This document shows positions 36,769 through 48,272 of a stretch of 64,000 nt of DNA, piece after piece. Source of the DNA: Scytalidium lignicola (lineage: Eukaryota; Ascomycota; Leotiomycetes); the NCBI GenBank assembly GCA_002812745.2, contig NCSJ02000228.1, positions 1-64,000 of the forward strand, given 5' to 3'. The position numbers and the translations under genes were made by a program. The notes under the pieces are model-generated. The model did not search any database. It saw only the letters and a list, made by a program, of their open reading frames with translations, and was not told the origin of the DNA. Numbering within the stretch: the first letter of the stretch is position 1; the number at the start of each line of letters is the position of its first letter.

Positions 36769-38060
36769 CTACTTTCGAGGATCAAACACAACCTTCTGAA
36801 CTTTCATATTATTAAAGAGATCATAGCCTTCAACGGCCTGTGTCAGAGGCATAACATTTTCGAACATAAAGCTAGAGTGATCAGTATTATACTCTCAGGA
36901 GTTTCGCTATCAGTATAGACTTACCTCAAGAGATGCTGCTTCTTTTGAAGCAGGTCGAGAGCCTCGGGGAAGATGGATCTTACTGGGCATCTACCCATCT
37001 GGATACGCAAGTTCTTTCCATACGCTTCGCTTCCGCTCCATGGGATCTGCAGCTGATGAGTATTGCATCACTGAAAAGCCAGCGTGCCTAGTTACGTACC
37101 TCCGCGTTGTGGACACCAATACTACTTATAACACCCCATGGGCGAAGGAGATCAAATGCTGTTCTCAATGCGGGACTTAGGCCAACGACCTCAATAACAA
37201 GGTCCGCTCCCCTACCATCGGACACCGCCTTAATTTTTTCTAGCATGGCATCTTTTCCAATCGAAAAGTTCAATGGTTCTGCCCCGAGAGACTTTGCCAG
37301 TTCCAATCGACTCGGAATGCCATCAACTGCGAAGAGATGCTTCGGCTTAAAAGTCGTTGCTGCGATGATAGCGCAAAGGCCCACTGGTCCACACCCAATC
37401 ACTACCACAGTTGACTCTGCCAATTCTTCTGGCGTCAGTAGCTTGAACCCATTCTTCGCGCCAAAGTAGCCCGTTGGAAATATATCGGCCATCAATACTA
37501 GAGCCTGGTCATTTATCTCTTCTGGAACCTTCATCACCGTCCCATCTGCTTGTGGAATGCGCACAAATTCTGCCTGGCCACCATCAAGTTGTGGCGATCC
37601 AAAAAGCATGCAGCTGGCACATCGAGAGGAGTGTCCATTCCTGCAGTAGAAGCATTTTTGACTTGGAAGAGTTATTAGTATTGACAAGGACATAGCGCAC
37701 TCAAATAGCTACCAAGAAACAGTAAATGGAGATACTACTCTATCCCCCACTTTTACTGTCTTGACCTCACTTCCAGCTTCTTTGACTCTACCAGTGAACT
37801 CGTGACCCATAATATAGCCAGTTTCGGATTTTTGATGACCTCGGAATGTGTGCAATTCTCTGTGTAGAATGAGTCAAAGCCATCCTTCTACAATTATGAA
37901 CTTTGACACTGCTGGAGTTGACTTACGATCCACACAATGCCGTGTAGGTGACTTCAACGATAATATCAGTCGGCGCCTCCAATTTGGGGATGGGGCGATC
38001 CTGCACAGAAACTTTGAGAGGGCCGTCAAAGACGACTGCTTTCATCGTAGTTTTAGACAT
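36769..38060 (-). CDS. Zinc-dependent alcohol dehydrogenase (MDR family)
   Basis: Medium-chain dehydrogenase/reductase, probably a cytosolic NAD(P)-dependent alcohol or formaldehyde-type dehydrogenase. Substrate cannot be told from sequence. Five exons, 37927-38060, 37713-37859, 37100-37661, 36925-37046 and 36769-36871, join in phase to 355 residues, the usual family length. The catalytic zinc site is visible as ALCGSELHTFRGH (Cys near residue 44) and GYIMGHEFTGRV (His-Glu). The structural zinc lobe is CQKCFYCRNGHSSRC, with its first Cys formed across intron 2. The Rossmann motif VVIGCGPVGLCAI is followed by an Asp (AVDGIPSRLELA), which favours NAD over NADP. The catalytic-domain end FMFENVMPLTQAVEGYDLF is family-typical. 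All zinc ligands appear present. Confidence 0.93.
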
Positions 38061-38704
38061 AGCTGCTTGTCTGTGGAGATTGTCACTTAATTATTTGCGT
38101 TCCAGTCACAGATTAATTGTAAAAGATAGCAGATTATTTAGGGCGGCGGAGCATCATCACATTTTAAGTTAACCCGCGGTTTGGACTCTAGGGCGGGGCA
38201 ACCTGCGGGGTCGAAGTTCCGATTCTCACTCCGTGAGGCTTCCCCCTATCGACTTATTACGTGGTCTGATTTGGAGGAAGTGTGCTAAGTAATCAATATT
38301 CAAATTTTCAATAAATGAACCAATGTTTAAAGGTGAGCATATGGAGTGGGGGCCAGGATTATGTTCAGAGACTCCATAGAATCACAACACAGCTTCTAGA
38401 CGCCAACATGAGCTGCCGGTTAAGTATTACCGATATCCGAATTTCAAATCTGGCATTGACATATATTGGTACGCTGTTCAAATTCATTGCTATAACCTAC
38501 TCCTGAGCCCCAGAAACGGAAGATACAAGGCAAGGTAACCCATCAAAACCATTGAACCCCAATCCATGCCGCTCCAAACCCAAGAGGGGAAAAAAAGGGA
38601 CCCAAAACCCTCCATCCATAAAGATTCATCGATGCCAGCATCCCATACACCTGTTCAACTCCGATCCAGAAATGTCATTCTTGTCCACTATTCATCTTCT
38701 TCAA
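38061..38704. other. ADH promoter / yippee 3' spacer
   Basis: About 640 bases between co-oriented minus-strand genes. No further gene is visible. Confidence 0.6.
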
Positions 38705-39168
38705 TCACGTAACGTTGCAAAGAAGCTCGGCCTCAAGGATAAACTTTCCTTCCTTGTACTTCTCGCTGGCTTCAAAGGCCTTATCATATTTCCATCCCAC
38801 CGTCTCTTTACATTGTCGACATGCTATATCCCGCACTATATGACGACCAGTAGTCATGTTTCGCTCGCTAGGCTCGGTTGTCGTAACATTGACGACGTTA
38901 TTGAAGAGATACGCCTTGCCATGCTGGCCACGGAAGTTCTGTGAGAGCAAAAAGAAAAAGGGAATTAGCCAACCCGTCAGACAGACTCATACCCTGAAGA
39001 AGGAGACATCTTGATGCAGTCTTTGTTTGAAAGACTCATAAAGATAAGGAGAAACGCTTGGAAACATACCCGGCTTATGATGTCTTCGTGGTTCGATAAG
39101 TGTGCCTTGCAGTTCTTGCAGCCGTAAATCTTATGGCTGTTCAAGTAGACATTATATGCCAAGCCCAT
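38705..39168 (-). CDS. Yippee-type zinc-binding protein (Moh1/YPEL-like)
   Basis: Small protein of the Yippee/Mis18 zinc fold. YPEL5 and yeast Moh1 are associated with the GID/CTLH ubiquitin-ligase machinery, so a similar role is possible. Two exons, 39070-39168 and 38705-38938, are separated by a 131-nt intron (GTATGT...CACAG, branch-like GGCTAAT) and code for 110 residues, the expected size. The two zinc-binding CxxC pairs are visible: YGCKNCKAHLSNHEDIISR (exon 1) and IACRQCKETVGWKYDKAFE (exon 2). The middle holds FRGQHGKAYLFNNVVNV, and EKYKEGKFILEAELL lies at the end. It starts MGLAYNVYLNSHKIYGC. The family call is very secure; the biological role is inferred. Confidence 0.94.
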
Positions 39169-40068
39169 CTTTTCCGCTTCTAGCTATGTTCTGGATGCAC
39201 AGTTATTGCCTCAACGTCCGGATCCACAGAGTGCCGGACTCTGGACTCGACTGACCCTCTTCGAAGAGAGAGAGAGTGGGTCGTCCTTTGATGATAACGA
39301 TAAGAGCTAGAAAGGAAACACAGTCCTTGAACTCTGCACTGAAGAGCGAAGACTCGTAGTATATCAGCTAATCACCTATAGCTTGAGGTAGAAGAAGCCT
39401 TTGATCGGAAAAGAACGTAACACTTGGGGGTGTCGTTCGTCGTTGAAGTGGCCCGAAGCCCGTTGCCTTCGAATGGGGTCACGGTCACAGGCAACGCGAG
39501 CGTGGCTTAGGTGTGGCGTAGATTTCCTTACCTGGACACTCTATCGATAATAAGTCCACTCCGCCTCGCATGACCCATGCACCACGGGCTTTCCAATATT
39601 GCTTGTGCTCAGCAGGATAGATATTATATAGATTGAAAGCCGCCCAAAATTACTTCATGGTCTTAAAAGATCTTTTAAAAANTTGTGTTCTGGTCAGCAC
39701 TCGGTGTGTTATTATATACTACTCCGTACGTATCTATGATTGGCTTCGGTCAACTTAAGTCAACAATTCGGATGAGTCTGCACAGTTATTTTAATAGTAT
39801 GAGAAATAAAGAATATTTTAGGGCAAAAATAGTAGAATTACAAGTCATTTTCCAACTTCTATACCTCGCAAAGGGTGAACCTTGTAATCCCATTACATAT
39901 TGCCCCAAGAGCACCATTTCGAAACCCGTCTACCCTACATTGTACAAGAAGTATGTAAGAAACAGTTCGCCGATACCCTGGTGTAATACAACATCGCACC
40001 ATAAACATGTACCAACGAGCACTACAACTCTCAACTCATTCAACATGACATGACAACGTTCGCAACAA
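39169..40068. other. Yippee upstream / ferric reductase 3' spacer
   Basis: About 900 bases, AT-rich on the right. It contains a TACTCCGTA motif at 39720-39728 and one ambiguous base at 39682. A 122-codon plus-strand frame (39685-40053) runs towards the reductase stop and has no motif. Confidence 0.5.
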
Positions 40069-41939
40069 CTACCAAGAGAATGCTTCTTCGATGAAATCAA
40101 CGTTGGAATTGTGTTGACGATTTCGAACAGCACGTCTTACGTCGTCACTTAGAGCACCACCTCCGCAAACCGAGACCCCCATGGCACCTACTTGGTTCTC
40201 AATCTCCATGTCAATCAGTGTCTCAATATTAGGTCGGCCAGGGAACATCTGCACTGTTGTCGAAGGACTGTGGATTTCCTTAGTCGATCTTGGTCGGCTT
40301 ATAAACAGCATTATTCGAAGAACATCCCTTCGTTTCTCCATCGACAAAATCGAGGTCATCCAGGGTCTAATCCATTCGAGATGCTCCGGGGACTGGATGG
40401 TCCATACAAGGACAACCTTCCGAGTAGCGACTGTACCATTTGCATAACCAGCGACGAGATCCCGCACGTGAGGTACCTGATGTGTGATGCCAACACCTCC
40501 CGCAAAAAGCATGACCGTACCATAGGAGTGCATCATGTGCATCCCACCGTATGGACCTTCGGCGAAGCACTTGGTGTAGAACCGGCCGTCTGGGGCTTCC
40601 TGGGCTTTCTTGAATAGCTGGTTGGTGAATCCGGTTCTAGCCCGAATCACAAATGAAATAGATGTCTTTTTCATGGCAAGAATATCCTGGCGGCTCATGA
40701 CTTGCCTTTCTGCATTTTCGTCCTCGGCTTCTTCCGACCACGCAACTGAGAATGGATGGGAAGACATCAACGAGATAGAAGGGAGGTACAAATAGGCGTG
40801 TTGTCCTGGCTTGAACATCCATGGTCGAGCCAAGTCGACGGTGACACGGCATGCGTTGCCTGGTAAAGCCTCAACCAATGTTTTCGATCCCCCTCTTCCC
40901 ATATTTCTGAATACGACCCTGATTATTCTAGAGAGGCGTTCGGCAAAAAATATCGCAATAACACCATAGATAAGTTTCGTCTGGGGAACGCCAGCCAGCT
41001 TAAGGTGATACCATGTAGTTATCACAAGCAGGGCCGCCAGTGCTAGGTGTAGATATTTAAAAGTTTCGTAAAACGCATGGCGAACAATGGAATGAGCTTG
41101 GATGGTAATTGCAACCCCAGTAACTAGGGGGATAAAACCAAATGTTATCAAAGGAGTTCCCGTAATAGCCTTGCTGATGCCCGCCCAGCCGACCGTTTTG
41201 AGCTCTGCAGCTCCCCACGCAAGAGCATGAGTTATGATCTCAAGCACTACAATCCTGCCGAACCATCTGTGTAGGAGGTTGAAGGTATCGAAAGACAGAT
41301 GCAGCCAATTAATAAGAGGATTGTTTCTTGCAGCCATAATAAACAAAGGGACCTGAAGAAGTCAGTCACGTGTCATATCAAATCTATTGGAATAATGCCC
41401 AAGACGTATGAACATTGGAGGCTTACCATGTTGACCACAGCAAGGATGCCAGAGCGGTTCCTCAGCTCTTTAGTGACTGTCTGGAAGTTCTGATTCCAAT
41501 CAATACTAACGACGCAAAATGCAATGTTCGTCCCTAAATAACCAGCGAGAAAAAGGAGTTGAAACCGGGTTGGAAGCGTTCCCACGTTGATAGCTGCAGA
41601 TAGCTGGAATTCCCTGTTGTGTCTTTTGCGGAATACTGGGGCATAGAGAAGGTGCTTCTTGAAGCTGGCATACCTCTGTGAGGGGGCAATGAAGTATCTC
41701 TGGGTGTCGTTGTTGATACATGCCACGGTCCGCATGTATTTAACTGACTCCGTAACGACCCTCCATATGATAAGGCCACCAGCCAACGCCGAGAGGACTA
41801 TGAAGATATAGTTATAGAAATCTTGATTGAGATTATTTGCCTTCAGTGACAAAGCTGCGGCGGCAGCTGCGGCGGATGAGGAAGCAGCAGCGGCCGCTGG
41901 TGTGACCGCAGTTCGTGGGTTCAGGGTTAGATCCGCCAT
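40069..41939 (-). CDS. Ferric/cupric reductase (FRE family)
   Basis: Plasma-membrane metalloreductase that passes electrons from NADPH through FAD and two haems to extracellular Fe(III) or Cu(II). Two exons, 41427-41939 and 40069-41352, flank a 74-nt intron (GTAAGC...TTCAG) and encode 598 residues. The N-terminus has a poly-Ala/Ser stretch and one helix (YIFIVLSALAGGLIIWRVV). The ferric-reductase domain carries two HX13H haem pairs, near residues 199/213 (LLHRWFGR...ITHALAWG) and 273/287 (YLHLALAAL...WYHL). The FAD motif HPFSVAW is near 370. NADPH-binding GGVGIT is near 458, CGGG near 567, and the C-terminus is the aromatic FSW. All expected cofactor motifs are present. A GATA core (AGATAA, 41974-41979) upstream is only weak evidence for GATA-factor iron control. 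Confidence 0.92.
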
Positions 41940-44887
41940 AGCAACGAGGGAGCGTGTTGACTTGTGGCTTGGAAGATAAGATGATTTTGGTTCAATTTGG
42001 TACCAGCCTATGGATTTGGATCAAGCTCTTTTGATAATGAACCAGCAGTATCACCAAGAAACCCGTTCCAATGAGCGTTTATACCTTCTATGTAAATGAC
42101 CAGCAGTGAAGTTGAGGTGTTGAAGTGTTGAGGTCTATAAGATCAACGAAGGAAGGTAAACCGGCGTGGCCGCACGAATCGTTTGGGTGAATATGAACAA
42201 GCTGCCGTATCCAGACCGCAGAGAAGTTGTGAGGGATGAGTCTCGATAGATCTCAAGAAGGACCTATAGAACCAAGACTCGAAAAGGGAAAGGCTGATAC
42301 CCCGTCGTGGACGAGACTTCTAGAATATACACACCGAAAAGAATGTCGCGAAGTGGTCCCACTGCACTTCTTAAGGGTTAAAAGAATGAATACCCTGCGG
42401 TCGAGGGAGGTCGAGGGTGGTAAAGAGAGAGAGAGAGAGAGAGAGANNAAGAGAAGGAGTGGACTGCGTGTGCAGAGACAACGACGACTACGATCAGAGC
42501 TGCTCCCGTGTTTCGAGCCCAGTGCAAGCGGCGATCGAATGAATCAGGCCTGACATGATCGGAGACAGGCAATAATTGGGGCGACCCGCGCTTTCGAGGG
42601 CAGGGGGGTTCAGTGGGTGTGGCAGGGGGGGGAAAGAGAGGATTCCAGGTTGCTGTGTGGTTGGGAGACACAAACATGACAGGGAGAGATCTCGTGTGGC
42701 TCTGTCGTGGCCTCTGCGGCGGTCCTCTGTTTCTCAAGATGAAACGGGCAAACAACGCCCCCCGTTGCCAAGCGCTGCATTACTGTACTACTGTACTACT
42801 AATAAGTGACTACGACGCAGCACACAATCGCGATCTCATCTCAAACTTGGTCTGGTTTTGGCAATGTCTGATCCAGAGCAGATCACTGATAGTCGTCGCA
42901 ATACAGTAGTCGGTCATTGGATCGACGGAAAGCATTCCTATGCTTCATAATCACGATAGCTTATCCTGAACTCGGTACACACGGTACGGTACCTCGGCGC
43001 ATAAGCTTGCAAAACTCGAGGTGACATCTCGGATCATCCAGCATCGCCATCGCTGGCTGCGTGGTAATTACGGTGGTACAGTACAGTAATATATTCCTGG
43101 CGGCGTCGCCCCCTCAATTTGGAGCAAGTGCCAGGTACCCGTACACGTCGGCTCCGCCCATCCGCCAGGAACAACCGAGGTGCAGCTGATCAATGGCCTC
43201 CCACAGATTAAATACAAGTACTTTCCGTATTTGGCAGTTTCTCACGAGGTAGAGTACACGATCGTGACGATGTTGGAACAGACACTGCCCTAATTAATTA
43301 ACCCATGTGCAACTCTTCATCGTCAAACTTCCTTCTCAACGATTACATTAACCAGCACCAATTCCACCGATCCTGGCATCACGAAGATCAATCGAACATC
43401 TGGTCGTCTGTTCCTTCATGATGATTGAATACGTACAGTATTCGCCATGTTTCAACCCCTCCCGAGTGAATACCTATTTGGTTCCAACGCCAATCTTGGA
43501 AGCCATCGTTTCGATAGTGCAAGCGCGGAACCAGTTTCCGTGAGAAAAGGAAAAGATAACTACTTGCCAACGATGCAACTATTATGCTAGAATCGTTTGA
43601 TACTGCTAACTGCTAACTGCTATTCGCCTCACAATCCTAGTATCATCAAGGAAGAAGCAGATACTATCTTTGGTTACGCGAGCCATTTCACCCTTTTTTT
43701 TAATGTCGTATGTCCATAGCCAGACGGGTTATTGGGCCGAAAATTAGGGCAAGTTATGCCTTATCACAAATAAGGAGTTAATGTCCACATTCTCTCTTAT
43801 CTTGCGGCCCTTGGCATGTGCCACATCGGCTAGGATGGTTAACAAGCCTCATCTCCCAGGTCTTAGCCTTTCTAGATTGATCTGATTACACAACGTTCTC
43901 TCAGTTAAGTTAACTTATGCCGCTGCAGCACATTAATCCAACCTCTTATGAACCGTCAAGCCAGATTAAACATAAAGTTATGACCACAATCCCCAGCAAG
44001 GTGCGGAATTATGCGCCATCACCAACATCGCTAAGCATATGTACGAGGTTTACAAAGTCGAGACACTTTACTAGACGCATTACGCGGCTTCACAGCAAAC
44101 GTTGGAGTCATGTCCATTGGGGCCGAGAGCAAATAACATTGCTTAAGCTTAAATCGGGAAAAAAAAAATGTTGTGATCAACCTATAAGCTACATTGGTTC
44201 ACGCTCTGTTATACCATGTGGCCATGTTCCTACACCATTACTGGATGAAGAGCTGAAGCAGAACCCTTAATAATTGAGGCAGTCAGACGTCATCATTGTT
44301 GGCCTGGCAATGCTGGGAGATGATTTGATTTTGATATGGATCAAACAACTCTTGGTTTCACACTAGCAATCAAGTATTTAGACCAACCATATCGCAGCAT
44401 CCAAGATGGATATGGTTACAAATTTCTTTGTTTTTGTGCTGTTAGATGGTGATCATGTAATGACCATGTAATGTTTTTTTTTTTGCCTCATACATAACAA
44501 GCGTTACGTATCGCAAGTCTGGTCAGTGTTTGAAATTATGCATTGTTTTTGATTTCACACAGGTCCGCATAAGTCCGTACAAGTAGGCTGTGGGTTTACA
44601 GTTCATGCAAATTGTTAGTTGAAGTGTCCCTAATTTTTGCCAAGGCCAGGTCAAACGGCACTTTACACCGGGAGATGTATACACTGGGTAAGTCTGTTGG
44701 TTCACTAGGAAAATATGATCATCGAGATCGATGTGAGACTTCAATTGGTCTCAGTCTATCTACATTTGCATGATTCATTCATAGAATGCTATCCATATCC
44801 AATGAAGGCACTGAAGAAAGCATACTGATTACGCGGTGTTCTTTGTCCATAATACACATTGAAGGTCCTCTAATCAATGCATCCCCA
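41940..44887. other. Gene-free region between ferric reductase and unknown gene
   Basis: About 2.9 kb. The left part is GC-moderate promoter-like DNA with a GA microsatellite and several TACTGTA/TACAGTA motifs (near 42780-42800 and 43076-43087). The right part is AT-rich. A 117-codon plus-strand frame (43917-44270) has an ATG but no recognisable motif and I do not call it a gene. A short tandem CTAACTG repeat lies near 43604-43620. Confidence 0.45.
42424..42450. repeat. (GA)n microsatellite with ambiguous bases
   Basis: GA dinucleotide run that ends in two ambiguous bases (42447-42448). The true repeat length is unresolved in this assembly. Confidence 0.85.
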
Positions 44888-47542
44888 TCAAACACATAAT
44901 TCGTCCTCACTATCTTCCATGATACAGCCCTCCTTGTATCCAAAGAGTTTCGCGCTTCTTGATAGCCGTACTATCTTTCGGTAAGGCTGATTATACCGAG
45001 GCACCGTGTTTGTGATATCCGATAATGTAAGATCATCTTGAAACAATGTCGTACGGGATATTAACCCGTCGTTACTACTCTCATCGAAGATCTGCCAATC
45101 CATAGTACTCTCTTGGAGAATTCTTACACGTACCCTGGGGGCTTTCTGGACTCGATCATGTTTAGTTTTGATTGTTGATTTCCAATTTTGAGACGAGCTT
45201 CGTATCAAGGGATACGGAGAACACTCCGCAATGCTATCCTTACTTGAAGATTCTGCATGATAGGAGGTGGAACTGCTACTCAGCTCATCAACTCCTGGAG
45301 ACGATGGGAGCTCGTCGTGGCACTGGAGAGGAAGGCCCCTTTGTTGGCTATTACTCTCAAGGCTGGCCTGTCTAAGTGTAATCGTGCGTTTGCGTTTGTC
45401 TACCACCTGTTCTAACTTCTGCTGCCCTTTGACAGAGTCCAGAGGAGACTGTGATAGTGATTCGTGATCGGATTCATCCTCTTGAGCCCAATTCTCAAAA
45501 CATTTAATCTTGTCCACCATCAGAGCTGGTGTCGTGGCTATCCATTCACTGATACCCTCTTCCCAACGAAACCCTGTGCGGACATTGTGAGATTTACCAG
45601 AAAACGGACTCTGCCACAATGTTGCAACTTTGCCATGAAATCTTCTGTTGAGATTTTCTGCATAGTTCAGATGGTTTTGATGAGGCATCTGTTGGGCAAA
45701 AGTGAAAGCGCTATCGATCATAAGTTCATATAGTACGCCTGCTTCGTCACCATTATATCCACAAATTGAGTCCTCTAACCATTTGTGAAGAGTTTTCAGG
45801 CATCTGAACCCGAAATCAACGGTACTTTTACTACAACAACGGGCTACCTGAGATATGAAGAGTACCAGGCTGCTGTATGATGTTGATTGACCCGCTAGAC
45901 CTTTCTTATGTTGTCGTAATTCAGCCAGGATCCTCTCAACGAATATGAACTCCGGTTCATTGGTTTGGTTTGCAAAACTCGCAATAAGATTTGCTGCCAG
46001 TAAAAGGCAAACGTGGTTACTTAGAAGTGCCTTTGAATGCTCATACTCAGCCCAGCATCCTCGAAGGAGGGTTGCTATGTTTCTATACTGAGCCATATTT
46101 CCAGATTCAAGAGTGAGGATAATAATAGCTGCAAGTGTAGCAAGCAGACTTGAAAATGTTTGTTTGGTAGCATCAGAAAGATCATTTCCTGCTGTAGGAG
46201 AGGTATCTCCACCATCGCTAGGGTGTATATAAGAAGCAAGTAATGTCAACACTGTTTCCATGAATCTAAAGGCCTCCACATCTATCGAGTCACGGCAGAG
46301 TGATCTTATAGCATCGGTCCAAAGTGGAGCGAATTCCTTGGTAGCTACCCAGATAATTGGCAGGCTTCCATTGGATATTAACGATGTGACATGTCTGTAT
46401 TGATATGAAGTTCGTCCAGTTTGTCCTGCAAGTTCTGATAAAATAGCTAGAGGATGAGTACTTTCATCATCGCTAAACCGGCTATAAATGGTCCTTGGCG
46501 TGGGGAACGTCTTATTGCTTAGAATACTAGAGACAATGATTTCAGCTTCCTCTATGGCGTCAGTATGAGCACAGAGAGTCACCAAAGTTTCGCCAAATCT
46601 CTCATCGAAGACACCAGACTGTATCGCATTGATAATGATATGAATGCCATGCATTCGCGTGACTATTCTGAGATGATCCCAGCCACTCCCCGAAGAGCTG
46701 TGATTTTCTAACTCATCATATATCTCAGTTGCGATATCGCTAGTTTCCAATGCTAGTTTGTTTCCATTCTTAGCAGCTTCCTCGGATGCCAGAGCCTCTT
46801 CCTCAGCTATATATCGGGGAATAGCCTTGAGGCACATCGAGAACAAGGGGCTTGCGCCTTTCTGCCTGGAATTCGAAGATGGACTGGCTGCAGTGTCCCT
46901 CAGAAGATTTTCTAGTCCGTTATAGATCCCTTCATATGTGTTGCATCGGGAACCACTAGATAGCTTTCGAATTGATTGGAGACTATGAGCAAGCTTCAGT
47001 CTCGAGCCTTTCGCCATTGTGCGGTGATTCCGTTTTATATCTTGACTTGCGTCTGGAAGTGAAGGATGGCAAACGGGGGAACAACATAACTCTTGCCCTC
47101 TTGTACGGTTAATAATGGGAGTCGGTACTGATATCTCCCCAGGCACTAAAGGATTTGTGAATTTTGGAGCTTGCCGTTTCTTTGAATTGTTCTGGTATAT
47201 CGAGGATCCCCGTCCGTGCCGTCCAGAATAAGTGCGTTTGACACGCTTCCTTGGCCGAGTCCATTCTGCACCACTAATAGAACCATCATCAGGATCATAG
47301 ATATCTTCCGCACTTAGGCTGCGTACTGTCTCCAAATTTTGATTTGAGTGACTGTGAGTCTCAGATGAGGATCTGGATTGCTCTTTGTTAAGAACCAGAA
47401 TCCTGGAAGTCAAAGGACGCAATAGACGGTGACATCTAGCCGCCGTCCAAGCCCTTACTTTCGTACCATTAAATTGCCAATTAGGAGGTTGTAGTTCTCT
47501 CCTTCGAACTGGGGTAAAGCCATGAGGTGGAATCACTTCCAT
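44888..47542 (-). CDS. Unrecognised 884-residue protein, probably nuclear
   Basis: Single uninterrupted open frame with an ATG and normal stop. I do not recognise the family. The N-terminus has an ordered-looking block (PHGFTPVRRRELQPPNWQFN, then AWTAARCHRLLRPLTSRI), which reads like a conserved motif. A Ser-rich linker with DPDDGSISGAEW and a basic cluster PRKRVKRTYSGRHGRG follows, suggesting nuclear import. Residues of about 190-640 are rich in amphipathic helices (LASEEAAKNGNKLALETSDI, LYELMIDSAFTFAQQM), compatible with an alpha-solenoid. The last 200 residues are Ser-rich and disordered-looking, ending in a conserved-looking block VRVRILQESTMDWQIFDESS with the acidic end EDSEDELCV. The gene is divergent from clu1 with 730 bp between them. 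The long intact frame and codon pattern make it a real gene; function is unknown. Confidence 0.85.
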   Translation of the reverse strand: MEVIPPHGFTPVRRRELQPPNWQFNGTKVRAWTAARCHRLLRPLTSRILVLNKEQSRSSSETHSHSNQNLETVRSLSAEDIYDPDDGSISGAEWTRPRKRVKRTYSGRHGRGSSIYQNNSKKRQAPKFTNPLVPGEISVPTPIINRTRGQELCCSPVCHPSLPDASQDIKRNHRTMAKGSRLKLAHSLQSIRKLSSGSRCNTYEGIYNGLENLLRDTAASPSSNSRQKGASPLFSMCLKAIPRYIAEEEALASEEAAKNGNKLALETSDIATEIYDELENHSSSGSGWDHLRIVTRMHGIHIIINAIQSGVFDERFGETLVTLCAHTDAIEEAEIIVSSILSNKTFPTPRTIYSRFSDDESTHPLAILSELAGQTGRTSYQYRHVTSLISNGSLPIIWVATKEFAPLWTDAIRSLCRDSIDVEAFRFMETVLTLLASYIHPSDGGDTSPTAGNDLSDATKQTFSSLLATLAAIIILTLESGNMAQYRNIATLLRGCWAEYEHSKALLSNHVCLLLAANLIASFANQTNEPEFIFVERILAELRQHKKGLAGQSTSYSSLVLFISQVARCCSKSTVDFGFRCLKTLHKWLEDSICGYNGDEAGVLYELMIDSAFTFAQQMPHQNHLNYAENLNRRFHGKVATLWQSPFSGKSHNVRTGFRWEEGISEWIATTPALMVDKIKCFENWAQEDESDHESLSQSPLDSVKGQQKLEQVVDKRKRTITLRQASLESNSQQRGLPLQCHDELPSSPGVDELSSSSTSYHAESSSKDSIAECSPYPLIRSSSQNWKSTIKTKHDRVQKAPRVRVRILQESTMDWQIFDESSNDGLISRTTLFQDDLTLSDITNTVPRYNQPYRKIVRLSRSAKLFGYKEGCIMEDSEDELCV

Positions 47543-48272
47543 TCAAATTACTGTTTAAGGGAATGAAAGCTATCATATGCTAATTAAATATTAACCAACT
47601 TTGAGAAGCAAACGGAATACGAATAAAAGGACATTAAACCCCAGACTCTTACCTAGCAAGAAATGAAGTAATCATGAATATGTTGTTCTAGAGATGAAAT
47701 AGCCAAGGGTAATAGGGGATAAGCAAAAGCAATTGAGCTCTAGAGCTGTTTGTTGTCCATATTAACTTATGTAAACAATCAGCCTCGACAGCAACAGGGA
47801 TAGTGAATTGACACATTCGGCAGAAAACTCACCGCCTTGCATTCATAAACGTAGATAATGCATTTTACCCAGATAAAAACACCTAATTCTCAATGATCGG
47901 TGATTGAAATACTTTTATTCAGAGGTAATTTTACGGACGTTAAATAACGTGCATTCTTTGTTCTGTTGTTCTTTTCCGTAGTTACGCAAAACGTGAAGCG
48001 GACGCTCCCTATTAATTTGTCGCCGTGAAATTATCACAGCGCAGGGTGTCCGGCCGGGTTCGTTAGGAGTGATAATCCGAGCTTCAACATTTTTTTTTTC
48101 CGAAATCAACATTTACCTTCCAATTCTTATGGGCATTGCATCATTCTGTCACTCCTACCGTGAAACATTCCTTCTTGTAGTGTTTTAAAGTAGCGTGTCT
48201 TATTCAATTGTACTAGTCGCAGCTTGATTCGTTCTTTTTCTTTGTAACATTACTCGAGCCCTTCCTTCGATT
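47543..48272. promoter_or_regulatory. Divergent intergenic promoter, unknown gene / clu1
   Basis: About 730 bases between two divergent starts, AT-rich, with a T-run and pyrimidine-rich DNA just before the clu1 ATG. No specific site can be named. Confidence 0.55.
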
